64,000 nucleotides of DNA from Diplonema papillatum (lineage: Eukaryota > Euglenozoa > Diplonemea > Diplonemida > Diplonemidae), in NCBI GenBank assembly GCA_030068145.1, contig JAPJBO010000979.1, positions 17,827-81,826 of the forward strand, read 5' to 3'. The notes under the pieces were generated by a model that saw only the letters and a program-made list of their open reading frames with translations, did no database searches and was not told the origin of the DNA. This document shows, one piece after another, positions 1 through 10,345 of the stretch. The position numbers were made by a program, and so were the translations under genes. The first letter of the stretch is position 1, and each line of letters begins with the position of its first letter.

Positions 1-154
1 CGCGGAGCAGCCGCTGGCTCAGGATCCGGCGATGATGCCGTCGTTCCCGGCGACCAACGACCGGTCCAGGAAGAAGCTCAAGTCGGAGCTCGAGGCGCAG
101 CACCAGGCGGCAGAAAAAGCAGAAAAAGCGGCCTCTGCTCCCGCGCGGGAGTGA
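1..154 (+). CDS. CDK-like kinase C-terminal exon, copy 0 (cut by window edge)
   Basis: The exon end encodes AEQPLAQDPAMMPSFP, then a basic alanine-rich helix ending at a TGA (152-154). The DPAMMPSFP segment matches the tail after the kinase lobe in CDK10/CDK11-type cyclin-dependent kinases, where a D-P-S-M-x-P-T-x-P motif is typical. The kinase core is outside the window. I cannot tell whether this copy or a neighbour is the one spliced into mRNA. Confidence 0.6.
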   Translation, partial: AEQPLAQDPAMMPSFPATNDRSRKKLKSELEAQHQAAEKAEKAASAPARE

Positions 155-428
155 ACGGGCGGCATGCTGTCAGACGCTATTGCCCAGACAGTAGTCGATC
201 ACTCGTCCGGGAGCGAAGCTGCGGCGTGTGCCCCAATTGTTTGTTCTGGTGGGTTTACACCGATCCATCTCCCTCCTGATAGATCGTGGCGTACCGCACG
301 ACGTCCACCGTTTAGAATGATCTGCTTTGTCAGCGACAGATAGCTCTATGCAGCAGACAGGAATGGACCTGATATCCCGTGGTGTGACGCAAATGGATAG
401 GCAGCGCCCAGGTTGCAATGTGGTGCAG

Positions 429-680
429 TTGAGGAACACTGCGAGGGGTGGCCTGCTGTCCAAAATGCTGACGTACGACCCTGCCGTCAGGGTCACGGCG
501 GCCGATGCGCTGAAGCACCCGTTCTTCGCGGAGCAGCCGCTGGCTCAGGATCCGGCGATGATGCCGTCGTTCCCGGCGACCAACGACCGGTCCAGGAAGA
601 AGCTCAAGTCGGAGCTCGAGGCGCAGCACCAGGCGGCAGAAAAAGCAGAAAAAGCGGCCTCTGCTCCCGCGCGGGAGTGA
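429..680 (+). CDS. CDK-like kinase C-terminal exon, copy 1
   Basis: An acceptor CAG at 426-428 opens a phase-0 exon starting LRNTARGGLLSKML, continuing TYDPAVRVTAADALKHPFF and the DPAMMPSFP tail, and ending at TGA 678-680. This is subdomain XI and the C-tail of a CMGC serine/threonine kinase: LLxxMLTYDPxxRxTAxxALxHPFF is the family signature of its last helices. There is no kinase core, so the piece is only meaningful as a terminal exon of a gene starting left of the window, or as a non-functional duplicate. The tail after the kinase fold is short, charged and alanine-rich. Confidence 0.65.
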   Translation: MRNTARGGLLSKMLTYDPAVRVTAADALKHPFFAEQPLAQDPAMMPSFPATNDRSRKKLKSELEAQHQAAEKAEKAASAPARE

Positions 681-954
681 ACGGGCGGCATGCTGTCAGA
701 CGCTATTGCCCAGACAGTAGTCGATCACTCGTCCGGGAGCGAAGCTGCGGCGTGTGCCGCAATTGTTTGTTCTGGTGGGTTTACACCGATCCATCTCCCT
801 CCTGATAGATCGTGGCGTACCGCACGACGTCCACCGTTTAGAATGGTCTGCTTTGTCAGCGACAGATAGCTCTATGCAGCAGACAGGAATGGACCTGATA
901 CCCCGTGGTGTGACGCAAATGGATAGGCAGCGCCCAGGTTGCAATGTGGTGCAG

Positions 955-1206
955 TTGAGGAACACTGCGAGGGGTGGCCTGCTGTCCAAAATGCTGACGT
1001 ACGACCCTGCCGTCAGGGTCACGGCGGCCGAAGCGCTGAAGCACCCGTTCTTCGCGGAGCAGCCGCTGGCTCAGGATCCGGCGATGATGCCGTCGTTCCC
1101 GGCGACCAACGACCGGTCCAGGAAGAAGCTCAAGTCGGAGCTCGAGGCGCAGCACCAGGCGGCAGAAAAAGCAGAAAAAGCGGCCTCTGCTCCCGCGCGG
1201 GAGTGA
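955..1206 (+). CDS. CDK-like kinase C-terminal exon, copy 2
   Basis: Same exon 526 bp downstream of copy 1, with an intact frame and stop (1204-1206). It differs by a few substitutions, for example VTAAEAL for VTAADAL. Sequence after the stop diverges (GTGATCAAGC instead of GTGAACGGGC). Either copy could serve as an alternative last exon; nothing in the sequence shows which is used. Confidence 0.6.
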   Translation: MRNTARGGLLSKMLTYDPAVRVTAAEALKHPFFAEQPLAQDPAMMPSFPATNDRSRKKLKSELEAQHQAAEKAEKAASAPARE

Positions 1207-1479
1207 TCAAGCGGCATGCTGTGACGCTTCTGTCCAGGAAGTAGTCGATCACTCGTTCGGGAGCGAAGCTGCGGCGTGTGCCTCCCCAATTACTTGTTCC
1301 GGTGAGTTTACACCGATCCATCTCCCTCCTGTTAGACCGTGGTACTCCGTACGACATCCACCGTTTAGAATGATCTGCATCGCCAACGACAGATAGCTCT
1401 GTGCAGCACGCAGGGATGGGACACGTGATAGGCAGCGCCCAGGTTGCAACGTGGTGCAGTTCCAAGGGGGATAGAGGTG

Positions 1480-1733
1480 GGCCGGAACACTGCGGAGTCG
1501 ACCTGCTGTCCAAAATGCTGACTTGCGATTCGGCCGTCCGGGTCACGGCGGCCAACGCGCTGAAGCACCCTTCTTCGCGGAGCAGCCGCTGGCCCAGGAT
1601 CTGGCGATGATGCCGTCGTTCCCGGCGACCAACGACCGGTCCAGGAAGCTCAATTCGGAGCTCGAGGCGCAGCACCAGGCGACAGGAAAAAGCGGAAAAA
1701 GCGGCCTCTGCTCCCGCCGGAGTGAACGGGCGG
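1480..1733 (+). pseudogene. CDK-like terminal exon, copy 3, frameshifted
   Basis: The fourth copy reads CGVDLLSKML at its start, closer to the usual kinase GLDLLxxML than copies 1-2 (GGLLSKML). It then loses one base within the HPFF codons, loses a lysine codon and has further indels before the stop. The frame is broken, so it cannot supply the normal tail. The older-looking start suggests it derives from the ancestral exon before the newer copies were amplified. Confidence 0.7.
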
Positions 1734-1860
1734 CATACTGACACGGCCGGTACGCTATAGTCCAGGAAGTGAGCGATCCCTGTCCAGACAGTGGTCGATC
1801 ACTTGTTCGGGCGCGAAGCTGCGGCGTGTGACTCCCCAATTGCTTGTTCTGGTGGGTTTA

Positions 1861-2890
1861 AGCTGGTCGTTGACCTCGAAGACGATTCGGTTGATCACTC
1901 AGGTGGCACGCACCTGCTGTGTTTCCGGCGCTTGCATTCATTCGCACCGTGGAAAAGACAGCTCCGAGCAGTTGTATGCAGCTCCAGGGTTGTAGACTGT
2001 TGTGTATACCATACCATGGTGCAAAAAACATGATACATTGAGGTTGATCCAATGAATCTGTGGCGGTAGAGTCGGCAATGCACCGCGGTAGACAGCTCGA
2101 TTCGGGTACAGGTGATGCAGATTATCGCCACAGATTCTTTGCATTCTAACCCAAACGGACAGGGGGATAGGGGTGGGCCGGCTTACCATCTGCATCTGCA
2201 GACCACACTATCCTTCATTTTCCGATAGCCATGCGACAGGATGGATGGAGCTCGCGTCCTCCGAGAGATAGTTCCAACGGTCTAGCTCTCACCCTCTCTT
2301 GGGAAAGGTCAGCGCGGTAGTGGTGACCACGAGAACACATACCGGTGGGTCTGGGACTGCTAAGGCGTGACTACCCGCCTTACTGCTCTCGGGACCACAC
2401 CCTTTGACTTGTTTTTGATGTGTTCTCTCTCTCTCTCTCCATGCCTCCGCCTGGTCCTCTCAAGTCACGTCAAAATAGACCATTGGACTGCTGCGCCTGT
2501 CCAAAGGTTCGTGACACAACGGAAGGTCAGGCCGGTTTGTGTTTGGCGCTAAAACTGAGTTCAATTAGAAGGGGGAAAAACGGGAGAGAGTCGAAGAGTC
2601 TAAGAAGAATCTTGGGCAAGTAGGCGGCAGGCCACCCCCCTCCCGTTAACCCTTTGCAGACGGGGGACGTATTCGTATGCCGAAAAGTCAAGCCGCCTGA
2701 ACACTACGCCTCCAGGGAAAGACATGTCAGAAAGGATCAATGTTTGCTACTGTGAATAGACGCGCTACGAAATCTTTCCAAGAAGCTCCCAGGTTCCCCT
2801 TTTGATTTCGATCCGTGGGAGTTGTTTTCGTTGAACGCAGTGCCTGATCGGTTTTAAGTCAAGCTGGGTTCAGGACGCAAGTGAAAACGC
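1861..2890. other. Non-coding stretch with two dispersed-repeat fragments
   Basis: No convincing exon. Positions 2105-2158 match the dispersed repeat also seen at 29655-29775, 57080-57240 and 61715-61760. Positions 2640-2800 match 61805-61985 (both begin TTAACCCTTTGC and share the AATGTTTGCT region). A short CT-rich run lies near 2425. Confidence 0.5.
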
Positions 2891-3118
2891 CACGGAAAAT
2901 ACTCGAGGGACTGCCTTGTGCTCATCTCGAAGGAGGCTAGAGGGGGAGAAAACAATACAACTACAAAGTGGGTCTTTTTTTGTTGAACGCTTACGCCCGC
3001 CACTGAACCCAGATTTACCTGTGTTTCGTGTGGGCTACAGCACATTTACCTTCTTTGATCTATCGCAACTGGCAGTCTCCTCAAGCATTTCCTACAAAGC
3101 AGGTGCTTATACAAAAAA
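2891..3118 (-). repeat. Dispersed element B, reverse copy
   Basis: About 230 bp that recurs at 10737-10944, 28157-28445 and 44868-45085 in the opposite orientation. Recognisable blocks include AGGAAATGCTTGAGG, a run GGGTTTAGTGGCGGGCG, and a CCCCCTCTAGCC tract. The right end of this copy carries ATAAGC plus an A-rich tract. At least one other copy lies in a clear intron (glucan synthase intron 1). Confidence 0.8.
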
Positions 3119-3949
3119 AGAAGCCTACGTAATAATTGCAGTATTTGGGCTCCGTTGCAATAGTCGCCAGCAACGGAGCCCAACAAGCACACACGACCCC
3201 GGGGGGGGGCATGTGGGTGAAAGTCTACTCTACTATGCAGCTTAGTCTAGTTTATCGGGCATAATAGAGAAATAAACGCTAGAAAAAAGGCGGGATAATG
3301 CGCTGGGGGAGGGGAATCGCTTGTATACACGGTGAGGTTCAGCCTCAGAGGGTGTGTCCAAGTCACACCCAAAAACAGTCACACGGAGACCCTAAAACCC
3401 CGGAATTTCAAGCGAACTTTAACTCTAAAAAGCGGGGTGTGCTACAACCAAAACGCGTTTACGCGGGGGTGACACCCGCATTTCTTAATGTGTAGTTTAA
3501 AGTGTAGGCAGAAATGCTGCCCCTCGTGCAGGTTTAGGGCTCGCTTCGTGAAGGAGAGGGTCGGTCCGCTATCCACGTACTCGTCACACGGATGATGACC
3601 AAGGGAAGCACTACGCTCCCCGGATAATATGGGCTAGAAGGCTTTTTGCACCCCTCGTCAACCCCCATACCCGGCCATCAGTTAGTTAACCAAATGTTCC
3701 CCCCGAGAACTTCAGGCCCCCTCCGCCGAAATAGGCACCGGTTGACGCCTCCGGAGTGTTTTTTGGGAGGGGTGGCCTGGCGTAGAGGAGAAGAAGACTT
3801 CAAAGAAGCAGTCCTCTTTGATTGTCGGCGCATGCGCGGCACAAAGGCGGCTAGTTAAAATCTTGCTTTTTTTTTTTGGCTTGTCATCGTTTCCGTTTCG
3901 GGTTTCCCGCCTTCGCGATGTTCTCGTTTGCGCTGAGCTACACCGGTGG
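3119..3949. other. Non-coding stretch with a truncated retroposon-like 3' end
   Basis: No exon recognised. At 3365-3425 there is a 5'-truncated copy of the ~100-bp element seen intact at 28283-28375 and 34694-34795, sharing CACGGAGACCCTAAAA and ending in TTTAACTCTAAAAA. A G-run occurs at 3200. Confidence 0.45.
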
Positions 3950-4290
3950 GCAGCCGTTTTGTGAAATCCTAGCGGTTTCACGACACAGAATCGTGAAATC
4001 CTCGCTGTTTTGACGACACAAAGCCAGGATCTGTGAAATCCTAGCGGTTTGACGACACAGCATCGCGAAATCCTCGCTGTTTTGACGACACAGAGCCAGA
4101 ATCGTGAAAGTTCTAGCTGTTTTGACGACACAGCCAGAATCGTGAAGTTCTAGCTGTTTGCACAGAGCCAGAATGGTGAAATCCTAGCTGTGTGACGACA
4201 CAGAGCCAGAATCGTGAAATTTTAGCTGTTTTGCACTGAGCCAGAATCGTGAAATCCTGGCGTGTTTGACGACACAGAGCCAGAATCGTT
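3950..4290. repeat. Short tandem repeat, ~35-40 bp unit
   Basis: About nine imperfect copies of a unit containing GAAATCCTAGC, TTTTGACGACACAG and AGCCAGAATCGT. Copies vary by small deletions. It ends just before the first exon of a small membrane protein at 4374, so it may lie in that gene's upstream region. Confidence 0.75.
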
Positions 4291-4373
4291 AAATCCCCAA
4301 ACCCGGATCTAAAACCGCATCTAAAAGCAGAAGAGAGGGGCGGGGGAGGGCGCGTGGGGTAAGGTAGTCGACA

Positions 4374-4510
4374 ATGAACAAAGCAGCAGAGAAGGCGAAA
4401 GGGCCGGACAATCCGTTGATGTCCCTCGTCTGGGTGATCGCGCGGGTGGCGGCGCTGTTCCTCCTCCTCTTCTTCGTCATCGGCGTCGTGAAGGGCACGT
4501 TCTGCTCGAT
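4374..4510 (+). CDS. First exon of a small membrane protein (TVP23-like?)
   Basis: ATG at 4374 starts 45 codons ending at a donor GTATGT at 4511 (phase 2). The peptide begins with a short charged stretch (MNKAAEKAKGPDNPLMSL), then one strongly hydrophobic segment at about residues 20-42 (VAALFLLLFFVIGVV). The NP…RVAAL…F layout loosely resembles the start of TVP23/FAM18 Golgi membrane proteins, where an HP motif precedes a first helix, but the diagnostic second half (DFWTVKN…GRLLVGLRWW) was not found downstream. The remaining exons were not located. Treat as a membrane-protein exon of unknown function. Confidence 0.5.
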
Positions 4511-5639
4511 GTATGTTTTTGCTATCGGGGTCAACTGTAAACGGGAGGATGAGCTTTTGTTGTGTTGTTGTTTTCATCCAATGATGGGAAGACGGTCTTC
4601 GGATCCGTAGCTTATCCGTTTCCAGCGACAAACGGGCTTCGGCTCGTGAATCCTCGTGTGGAGACACCAGTCAGCCGGTCCGTCCGTATCTCTTGAAACA
4701 GCATCGAAGTGCCTGCCGCTGTTTATCACAGTGAATCACGGTCCACCACGGTCTATCAGGTCCATCCCTAGTCCCTAGAGCTGCATCGAATTGCCCGGTG
4801 CTGTATTCTTCAGCCTATCACGGTCTATCAAGAGGGGACGGACCGGCTCACAGTCACAGGTGGTGTGATGGGTAACTCGGTCGTCGGATCTGATGGAAAT
4901 CGATACCGCAAAGCGATGTTGAGTAGTCCAAGTAGTCGTTCGGGGGTTCTGCTTCCCGTGGCATCGACTCTCATGCTTCCGTAACTGCACTGATCTGGGT
5001 CATGCCTTTCTGTTGAACCTACCTTCGACCAGTCTATGTACTCTTTTGAGTCGGTCCGTCCCCACAACCAGACGTGTGTCAAATAACTGTTAGTATTCGA
5101 CCCCCCCATTTAACTCTAGAAGCGGAACCTTGCACCACACAGCGAGGCGCTTGAACTACTGATATTCCCCGATCTCGAATACCCGCAAGATCCAGCAGCG
5201 GTATTCATGGCGTGCATCACGAGGTGACATCCGCGCTGAAGACGAGTGTCCGTCGGCTTTACGGTGCCGCGACGCGAAGCGGCCCGTCTTCTTCTCTTTT
5301 TCGGCTGACACGATTTGCGCACTTAACTCGGCTGACACCATTTGCGCACTTAACCATAGCCAGAGAAGACGTACGAGAACCTGGACCACCAATACCGCTC
5401 AAAGCATCGGCAGAATAACACGAAAAGCCTCCAGGCAAAAAAAGTCGTTTCCACATTTTCTTCAGTTTGCTCTCCCGAAAGATGTGCAGACCGTGCAGCG
5501 GCATGCAAACCCTCAATGCCCACTTCTCCGTTCTGATACGGCCTGTTAGCCTGACACTGTACACGAGTACTTTGCATGGCACCGAATGTAGCTAGCAAGT
5601 ACTTATGTCACCCAAAGTTGGTACTGTTTACATTAGCTT
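4511..5639. other. Non-coding stretch with dispersed repeat L
   Basis: No exon recognised. At 5395-5470 lies a repeat (AAAGCATCGGCAGAATAACA, then CACGAAAAGCCTCCAGGC) also found at 21437-21500, 21604-21660, 33897-33955 and 38017-38075. Just upstream is the block TTTGCGCACTTAACCAT that also accompanies the copies near 21.4-21.6 kb. Confidence 0.5.
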
Positions 5640-5872
5640 GAAAGGAAATGCTCGACGATGCTGCCCGACAAAGAACAGAAGGGATCCCAAGTGCTGTAAC
5701 TACCGAACCACGTGTTGAACGGACGTGAGGTCATGCGGGTCTACCCCTACACGACAAATCACACAAACACAACAGGTCAAAGTCCTGAGGGAGAAAACAA
5801 CACATGGTGTGGTGTACGAAGAACAAATCAGATTGTGTTTGTATTGTATTTGCCCCTTACCTACCCCCCCCC
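5640..5872. repeat. Dispersed element C, forward copy
   Basis: About 230 bp that recurs at 21722-21975, 31925-32220 and, reversed, at 34205-34440. Blocks include AGGAAATGCTCGACG, ACCGAACCACGTGTTGAACG and GTCTACCCCTACACGAC. Its start resembles the start of element B (ATAAGC…AGGAAATGCTnGA), suggesting related families. Confidence 0.8.
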
Positions 5873-5955
5873 GTGTTTAAGATCGCCCCCTCCCCCCCCC
5901 GTGTATAAGATCGGTTTTTTTGAGAAATGAGGGCGATCTTATACACGGGGGGTAC
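5868..5955. repeat. Fold-back hairpins: C-tract / GTGTnTAAGATCG
   Basis: CCCCCCGTGTTTAAGATCG and CCCCCCGTGTATAAGATCG occur in forward orientation, followed by the reverse complement CGATCTTATACACGGGGGG. The arms can pair over about 19 bp. The same arms recur at 7390-7460 and a half-arm lies at 28057-28077. Confidence 0.75.
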
Positions 5956-6469
5956 CATACGGCCCAACCCCCGAACACCAAGAGAGGTACAGTTTGGAAG
6001 GGACTGCATGTCAAAGCAGGAAAAGGCATATGGAAACGCTCAGAACCGATAAAGAACAAAAAAAGTCGTAACCCAACACAGGACGAGAAGGAAGGAGCAG
6101 CACCACCAGAACCGAGAAAGAACAAAAAAAGAAGAATACTACGCACCAAACCCACCACCCTCCCCAACCCGGGCTTCCTTTTTACCCCTGCAAACCCGTG
6201 AATAGGTGCTACGGGAGTATCTGGCAACCGCTGCTTAACAGTGCTCACGTGGGCGGTGTCTTCGGACAGCACCTCGTGATGTTCGCATCACAAAACAAAG
6301 AAGACAGTGAAATGGTCGTTACCTGGTCGGGTTTCGCTCGCGACCGTTTCCTGAACAATCCTTCACTAAATCCGCGGTTAAATAACCTGGCCTCAGTGGT
6401 GCAAGCACCACGCGCTCTTCAAACCCAAGAAACATTTCCCCCCCCCCCCCTCTACACGGTGCACTAGTA
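5956..6469. other. Purine-rich non-coding stretch
   Basis: No exon recognised. Positions 6398-6440 (hairpin GTGGTGCAAGCACCAC plus CGCTCTTCAAACCCAAG) are repeated at 20528-20575. A long C-run lies at 6440-6450. Confidence 0.4.
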
Positions 6470-7183
6470 AGGCCAATCACTAGTCATTTTAAAGTGAACT
6501 TACTAGTAAGAAATCTTACTAGTAATATGACTAGTGCCACTAGTTATGCCACTAGTAAGAATGACTAGTGCACTAGTCATTTTTGCTAGTGTTTTACACA
6601 GTAAAGTCCATTTTTAGGCGGTGGATATGGCGTGGGTGTCCGACCCACGCTCGAATACTGTTCCGCAGGTTCGTCCTGCCGATGTTGTGCACGCAGAAAC
6701 ATGAATGGTGAACACTAGGTTGCCAAGCCACCTGCCGTAAGTCCGCACAACATTTCCAGTCGCCTGGCAGAGGAGTTTCCCAAGAACCTTTTGTGTTGTG
6801 AGGCAATGTTGCAGCGGAAGCTCTCCGTGCAGCAAAGATGTTGTGGAGGACAGCCCCGTGGTCGGGCCAAGCTCGCCATTCACTGCTGTAGAAAGCCAGC
6901 TGGGCGCACTGATGCATAGCCATGCCGAATCGCATTATGTTCCCTGCAATGATGGCGCCGATAGCGCGCGCTGTCGGTGCATGGTATGCATCCATTGTTG
7001 TTTTCCCCTGCGGTGTTTCGTGAGTGATAAGGCTGGCGATGCGGGACCGTACGAGAATCATACTACACAAAGTTACGTACGAACTATTGCCACTAGTAAG
7101 AATGACTAGTGGCACTAGTAAGAATGACTAGTGGCACTAGTAAGACATTTTCACTAGTAATTTTACTAGTAAGAACGCTGAAA
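6470..7183. mobile_element. ~0.7-kb element bracketed by ACTAGT palindrome arrays
   Basis: The left array (6478-6592) has about ten ACTAGT hexamers, many as ACTAGTAAGAATGACTAGTG. The right array (7089-7170) has about eight. Between them is a unique core of roughly 490 bp with almost none. The arrays are mutually complementary by virtue of the palindrome, so the ends could pair. A similar architecture with a different palindrome is at 13486-13906. No recognised transposase. Confidence 0.6.
6594..7115 (-). CDS. Open frame of 173 codons inside the ACTAGT element
   Basis: The minus strand stays open across the core. The central segment (for example RAIGAIIAGNIMRFGMAMHQ) has a plausible protein composition, but the frame also runs through both repeat arrays, and I recognise no family. 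It may be a captured exon, or chance. No start context or splice site decides the matter. Confidence 0.2.
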   Translation of the reverse strand: MPLVILTSGNSSYVTLCSMILVRSRIASLITHETPQGKTTMDAYHAPTARAIGAIIAGNIMRFGMAMHQCAQLAFYSSEWRAWPDHGAVLHNIFAARRASAATLPHNTKGSWETPLPGDWKCCADLRQVAWQPSVHHSCFCVHNIGRTNLRNSIRAWVGHPRHIHRLKMDFTV

Positions 7184-7187
7184 GAAC

Positions 7188-7530
7188 GTGTTTAGGGGGG
7201 GGGGGGGACCCACCCACCCTCGTTGCCGTCCGGCTGACAACGATGCCGAGTTTAGGGGCCTTAGCATCAGCACTGGGGGGGTCAGCCGGCTGATGGATGG
7301 ATGGATGGTTCTTAACAAGATGCCTGGGGGGGGGGGGGGTCCAAGGCCCCGCGCAGCGGGAAAATTTTTTTTGGGGTGTTTTTTGTCCCCCCGTGTTTAA
7401 GATCGGTTTTTTTGGGGGGCGATCTTAAACACGGAAAAACGCGATCTTAAACACGGGGGGGGGGTAGGTACCTCTATATTTCCTCCCTTCCATTCGGAGT
7501 CGGAGCAGCTACGTCGAGTATTTTTCAGAG
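7188..7530. repeat. G-tracts, second fold-back and element C end
   Basis: Runs of 11-13 G occur at 7196 and 7326. At 7390-7460 the C-tract/GTGTTTAAGATCG arm is followed by two inverted copies ending in nine G. At 7478-7522 lies the last ~45 bp of element C (TTCGGAGTC…CTACGTCGAG). Confidence 0.6.
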
Positions 7531-7734
7531 GACTAGTACTTTACATGTCTCCAAGTGTAGCTGCCGTCACCATTGTACTCATCGTATGCCGACAGGACCC
7601 ATACTAACACCGCACTGCCGGATGGAAGTCCAATCGTTCCAACCCGACAGTTCATTGCGGGCGAAAATCATTTCAGGGGATTAGCTTCTATATCCACATT
7701 TGGACCGTCGGTCCAAATATGGAAAAGCCGGCGG

Positions 7735-7985
7735 GGGAAGAAGAAGAAGAAAGAAAAGAAAAAGAAAAAGAAAAAGGCCGCTCCCGGTCCAGGAACGTGA
7801 CGCTCAACCACAGTTTGCAAAGCTTGAGTCGGAGGCAGCACAGTGCCACAACCCCGTCCGCTCTGCCCTGCGGCTGACCGTCTCGACGAGCTTGTGTTCA
7901 GCGCGAGCGCCAAGCCCCAAGGTGCGCCACGCCTTGATGCTTTAGTTTGGGAAATCGGTAGCCACTTGACCCGTAGGCCCGTGGC
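7735..7985. repeat. Dispersed element N, copy 1
   Basis: An A/G-rich leader (AAGAAGAAAGAAAAG) followed by GTCCAGGAACGTGACG, AGTCGGAGGCAGCACAGTG and GGAAATCGGTAGCCACTTGA. The same order occurs at 9400-9620. Open frames across it are lysine-rich artefacts. Confidence 0.75.
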
Positions 7986-9399
7986 TCTGCAGTACCGCCG
8001 AACACGTGAAGCTTGGCTCCCGTGTAGCAGGCTTTCCCTGGTACCCGGCGGGGGAAAAAAAATGAAAATAAATGGCACTACACCATCACCCAGGCCCCCG
8101 GCAGAGGTAGCCAATGTGCAATCCGAGGCACTTATAGGGCCCAGCATTGTCGTGGAGATACGTCGCGTCGCGCTGTGTCCTGGGCGAGGACGCAAAAAGC
8201 CGTTGGCGGTCCAAATTTGGAAAATGAGTCGGAGCCCCAGCTAATGCCCTAGAAAATCACGCAAAAAAATCTTTAACTCTAAAAAAACCCCTGCTCAACG
8301 TGTAGGACGTGGGGGGCCCAGGACCACTTGCACAACGCAGTGGACCTAGTGTCGGTCACATACGCTAAAAACGGAGTTACACAGATGCGCAACCACATGT
8401 GACAGTAAACAGTAAAGTAAAAGCGACACAAAGTACGTAAAGGAATGAAAACACACTGACCAGACCCTGCTCTAACAGCACAAAAGGAAAACCCGCCTCA
8501 CAAGTCAAACGGAGACTTCAAAAAACCGACCGCTTACTACATGAAACAGTCTAAAAACAGCCCGGGAGGGTCTGGCATGAATCCGGTACGAATCTTCGAG
8601 ACTAGCTCCGAAGACTATGCAGTGGAAGGGGCAGCAAATGCGAAGGACGCCTATATTTTCAGCGTTTTTTAAAAGGAATGAAGCAGGCGGGACAAGACCC
8701 TCTTGCAGTGCTGCTTTTACGCAGTGGAGTCCAGCCTCAGAACAATGCGAGTGCCACACGCCCGCTTTTCGAGTGTACATTTACACGCGTTTTGTGTGTC
8801 TCGGGCGCACTAGCTTCGAAGGTTGGACACCACTGTGTAGCATGTGTCCGGTGTGCCATATGGTCAATGGTAGTCCCTGTGAAACGTGATAGCGTGACGT
8901 GGTAGACACTCCTACACCCCTGACTTCAGCAGCCATTTACTAAGTCAATGCGGGAGTGAAAAAGTGCGGGAGCCACTACCGCAGTGAGGGAGTGCCACTC
9001 CCGCATTGAGGGAGTGAGGCCGACCGCACAACTCTGCTTCCATACATTTTCACGTACCACAGTTTACTACCGCCAAGCCATCCAAAACAGGTGGAGAGTC
9101 GGTGGGCAGGATCTAAAAGAGTCCCCTTAGTGGGTGGGGTGGATTCAACTTGTGTTGTTCCTTGTAGTCTTGCACGGGCGGTACGCTTGTTTGCAGGCGC
9201 GTTCCGAAGCACCGCCGCCTCAATGCCAGATCGAATCCTTTCTTTGAGACTCCCACACTGTGTGGCCCCTCACGCTCTAGCCACGTATCTGACTCTTTGA
9301 TCGACTATTGGCTGCCACCCGTTCTCTCCTTTTTCTTACGGCGACAACCGCGGTCGGCATTGTCAAGAAGAAAGTGACGATTGGCAGCGGGCTGTGAAG
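7986..9399. other. Non-coding stretch
   Basis: No exon recognised. At 8290-8360 a block (ACCCCTGCTCAAC, ACGTGGGGGGCCCA, GTGTCGGTCACA) matches 34559-34640. At 8945-9020 there are several GGGAGTG/CACTCCC half-palindromes, with a further CTCCCACACTGTG at 9248. Confidence 0.4.
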
Positions 9400-9610
9400 A
9401 AGAAGAAGAAGCAGAAGAAAAAGGAAAAGGCCGCTCCTGGTCCAGGAACGTGACGGTCAACCACAGCTTGCAAAGCTTGAGTCGGAGGCAGCACAGTGCC
9501 ACAACCCCGTCCGCTCGACCGTCTCGACGAGCTTGTGTTCAGCGCGAGCGCCAAGCCCCAAGGTGCGCCAAACCTTGATGCTTTAGTTTGGGAAATCGGT
9601 AGCCACTTGA

Positions 9611-9620
<10 letters not shown>
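9400..9620. repeat. Dispersed element N, copy 2
   Basis: Second copy of the 7735-7985 repeat, with a deletion of the CTGCCCTGCGGCTGA segment. It runs directly into the GTAGTACCACCAC array. Confidence 0.75.

Positions 9621-10345
<725 letters not shown>

Larger units (their letters stand above)
1..1860. repeat. 526-bp tandem repeat carrying a kinase terminal exon
   Basis: A unit of about 526 bp repeats head to tail. It holds the last exon of a CDK-like kinase, its stop codon and about 270 bp of following non-coding DNA. The window opens inside one unit; two well-preserved units follow and a fourth is decayed. Units 1 and 2 differ by few substitutions, so the duplication is recent; the fourth has indels and is older. 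The array ends near 1860 in a truncated piece of the downstream part. Confidence 0.85.
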
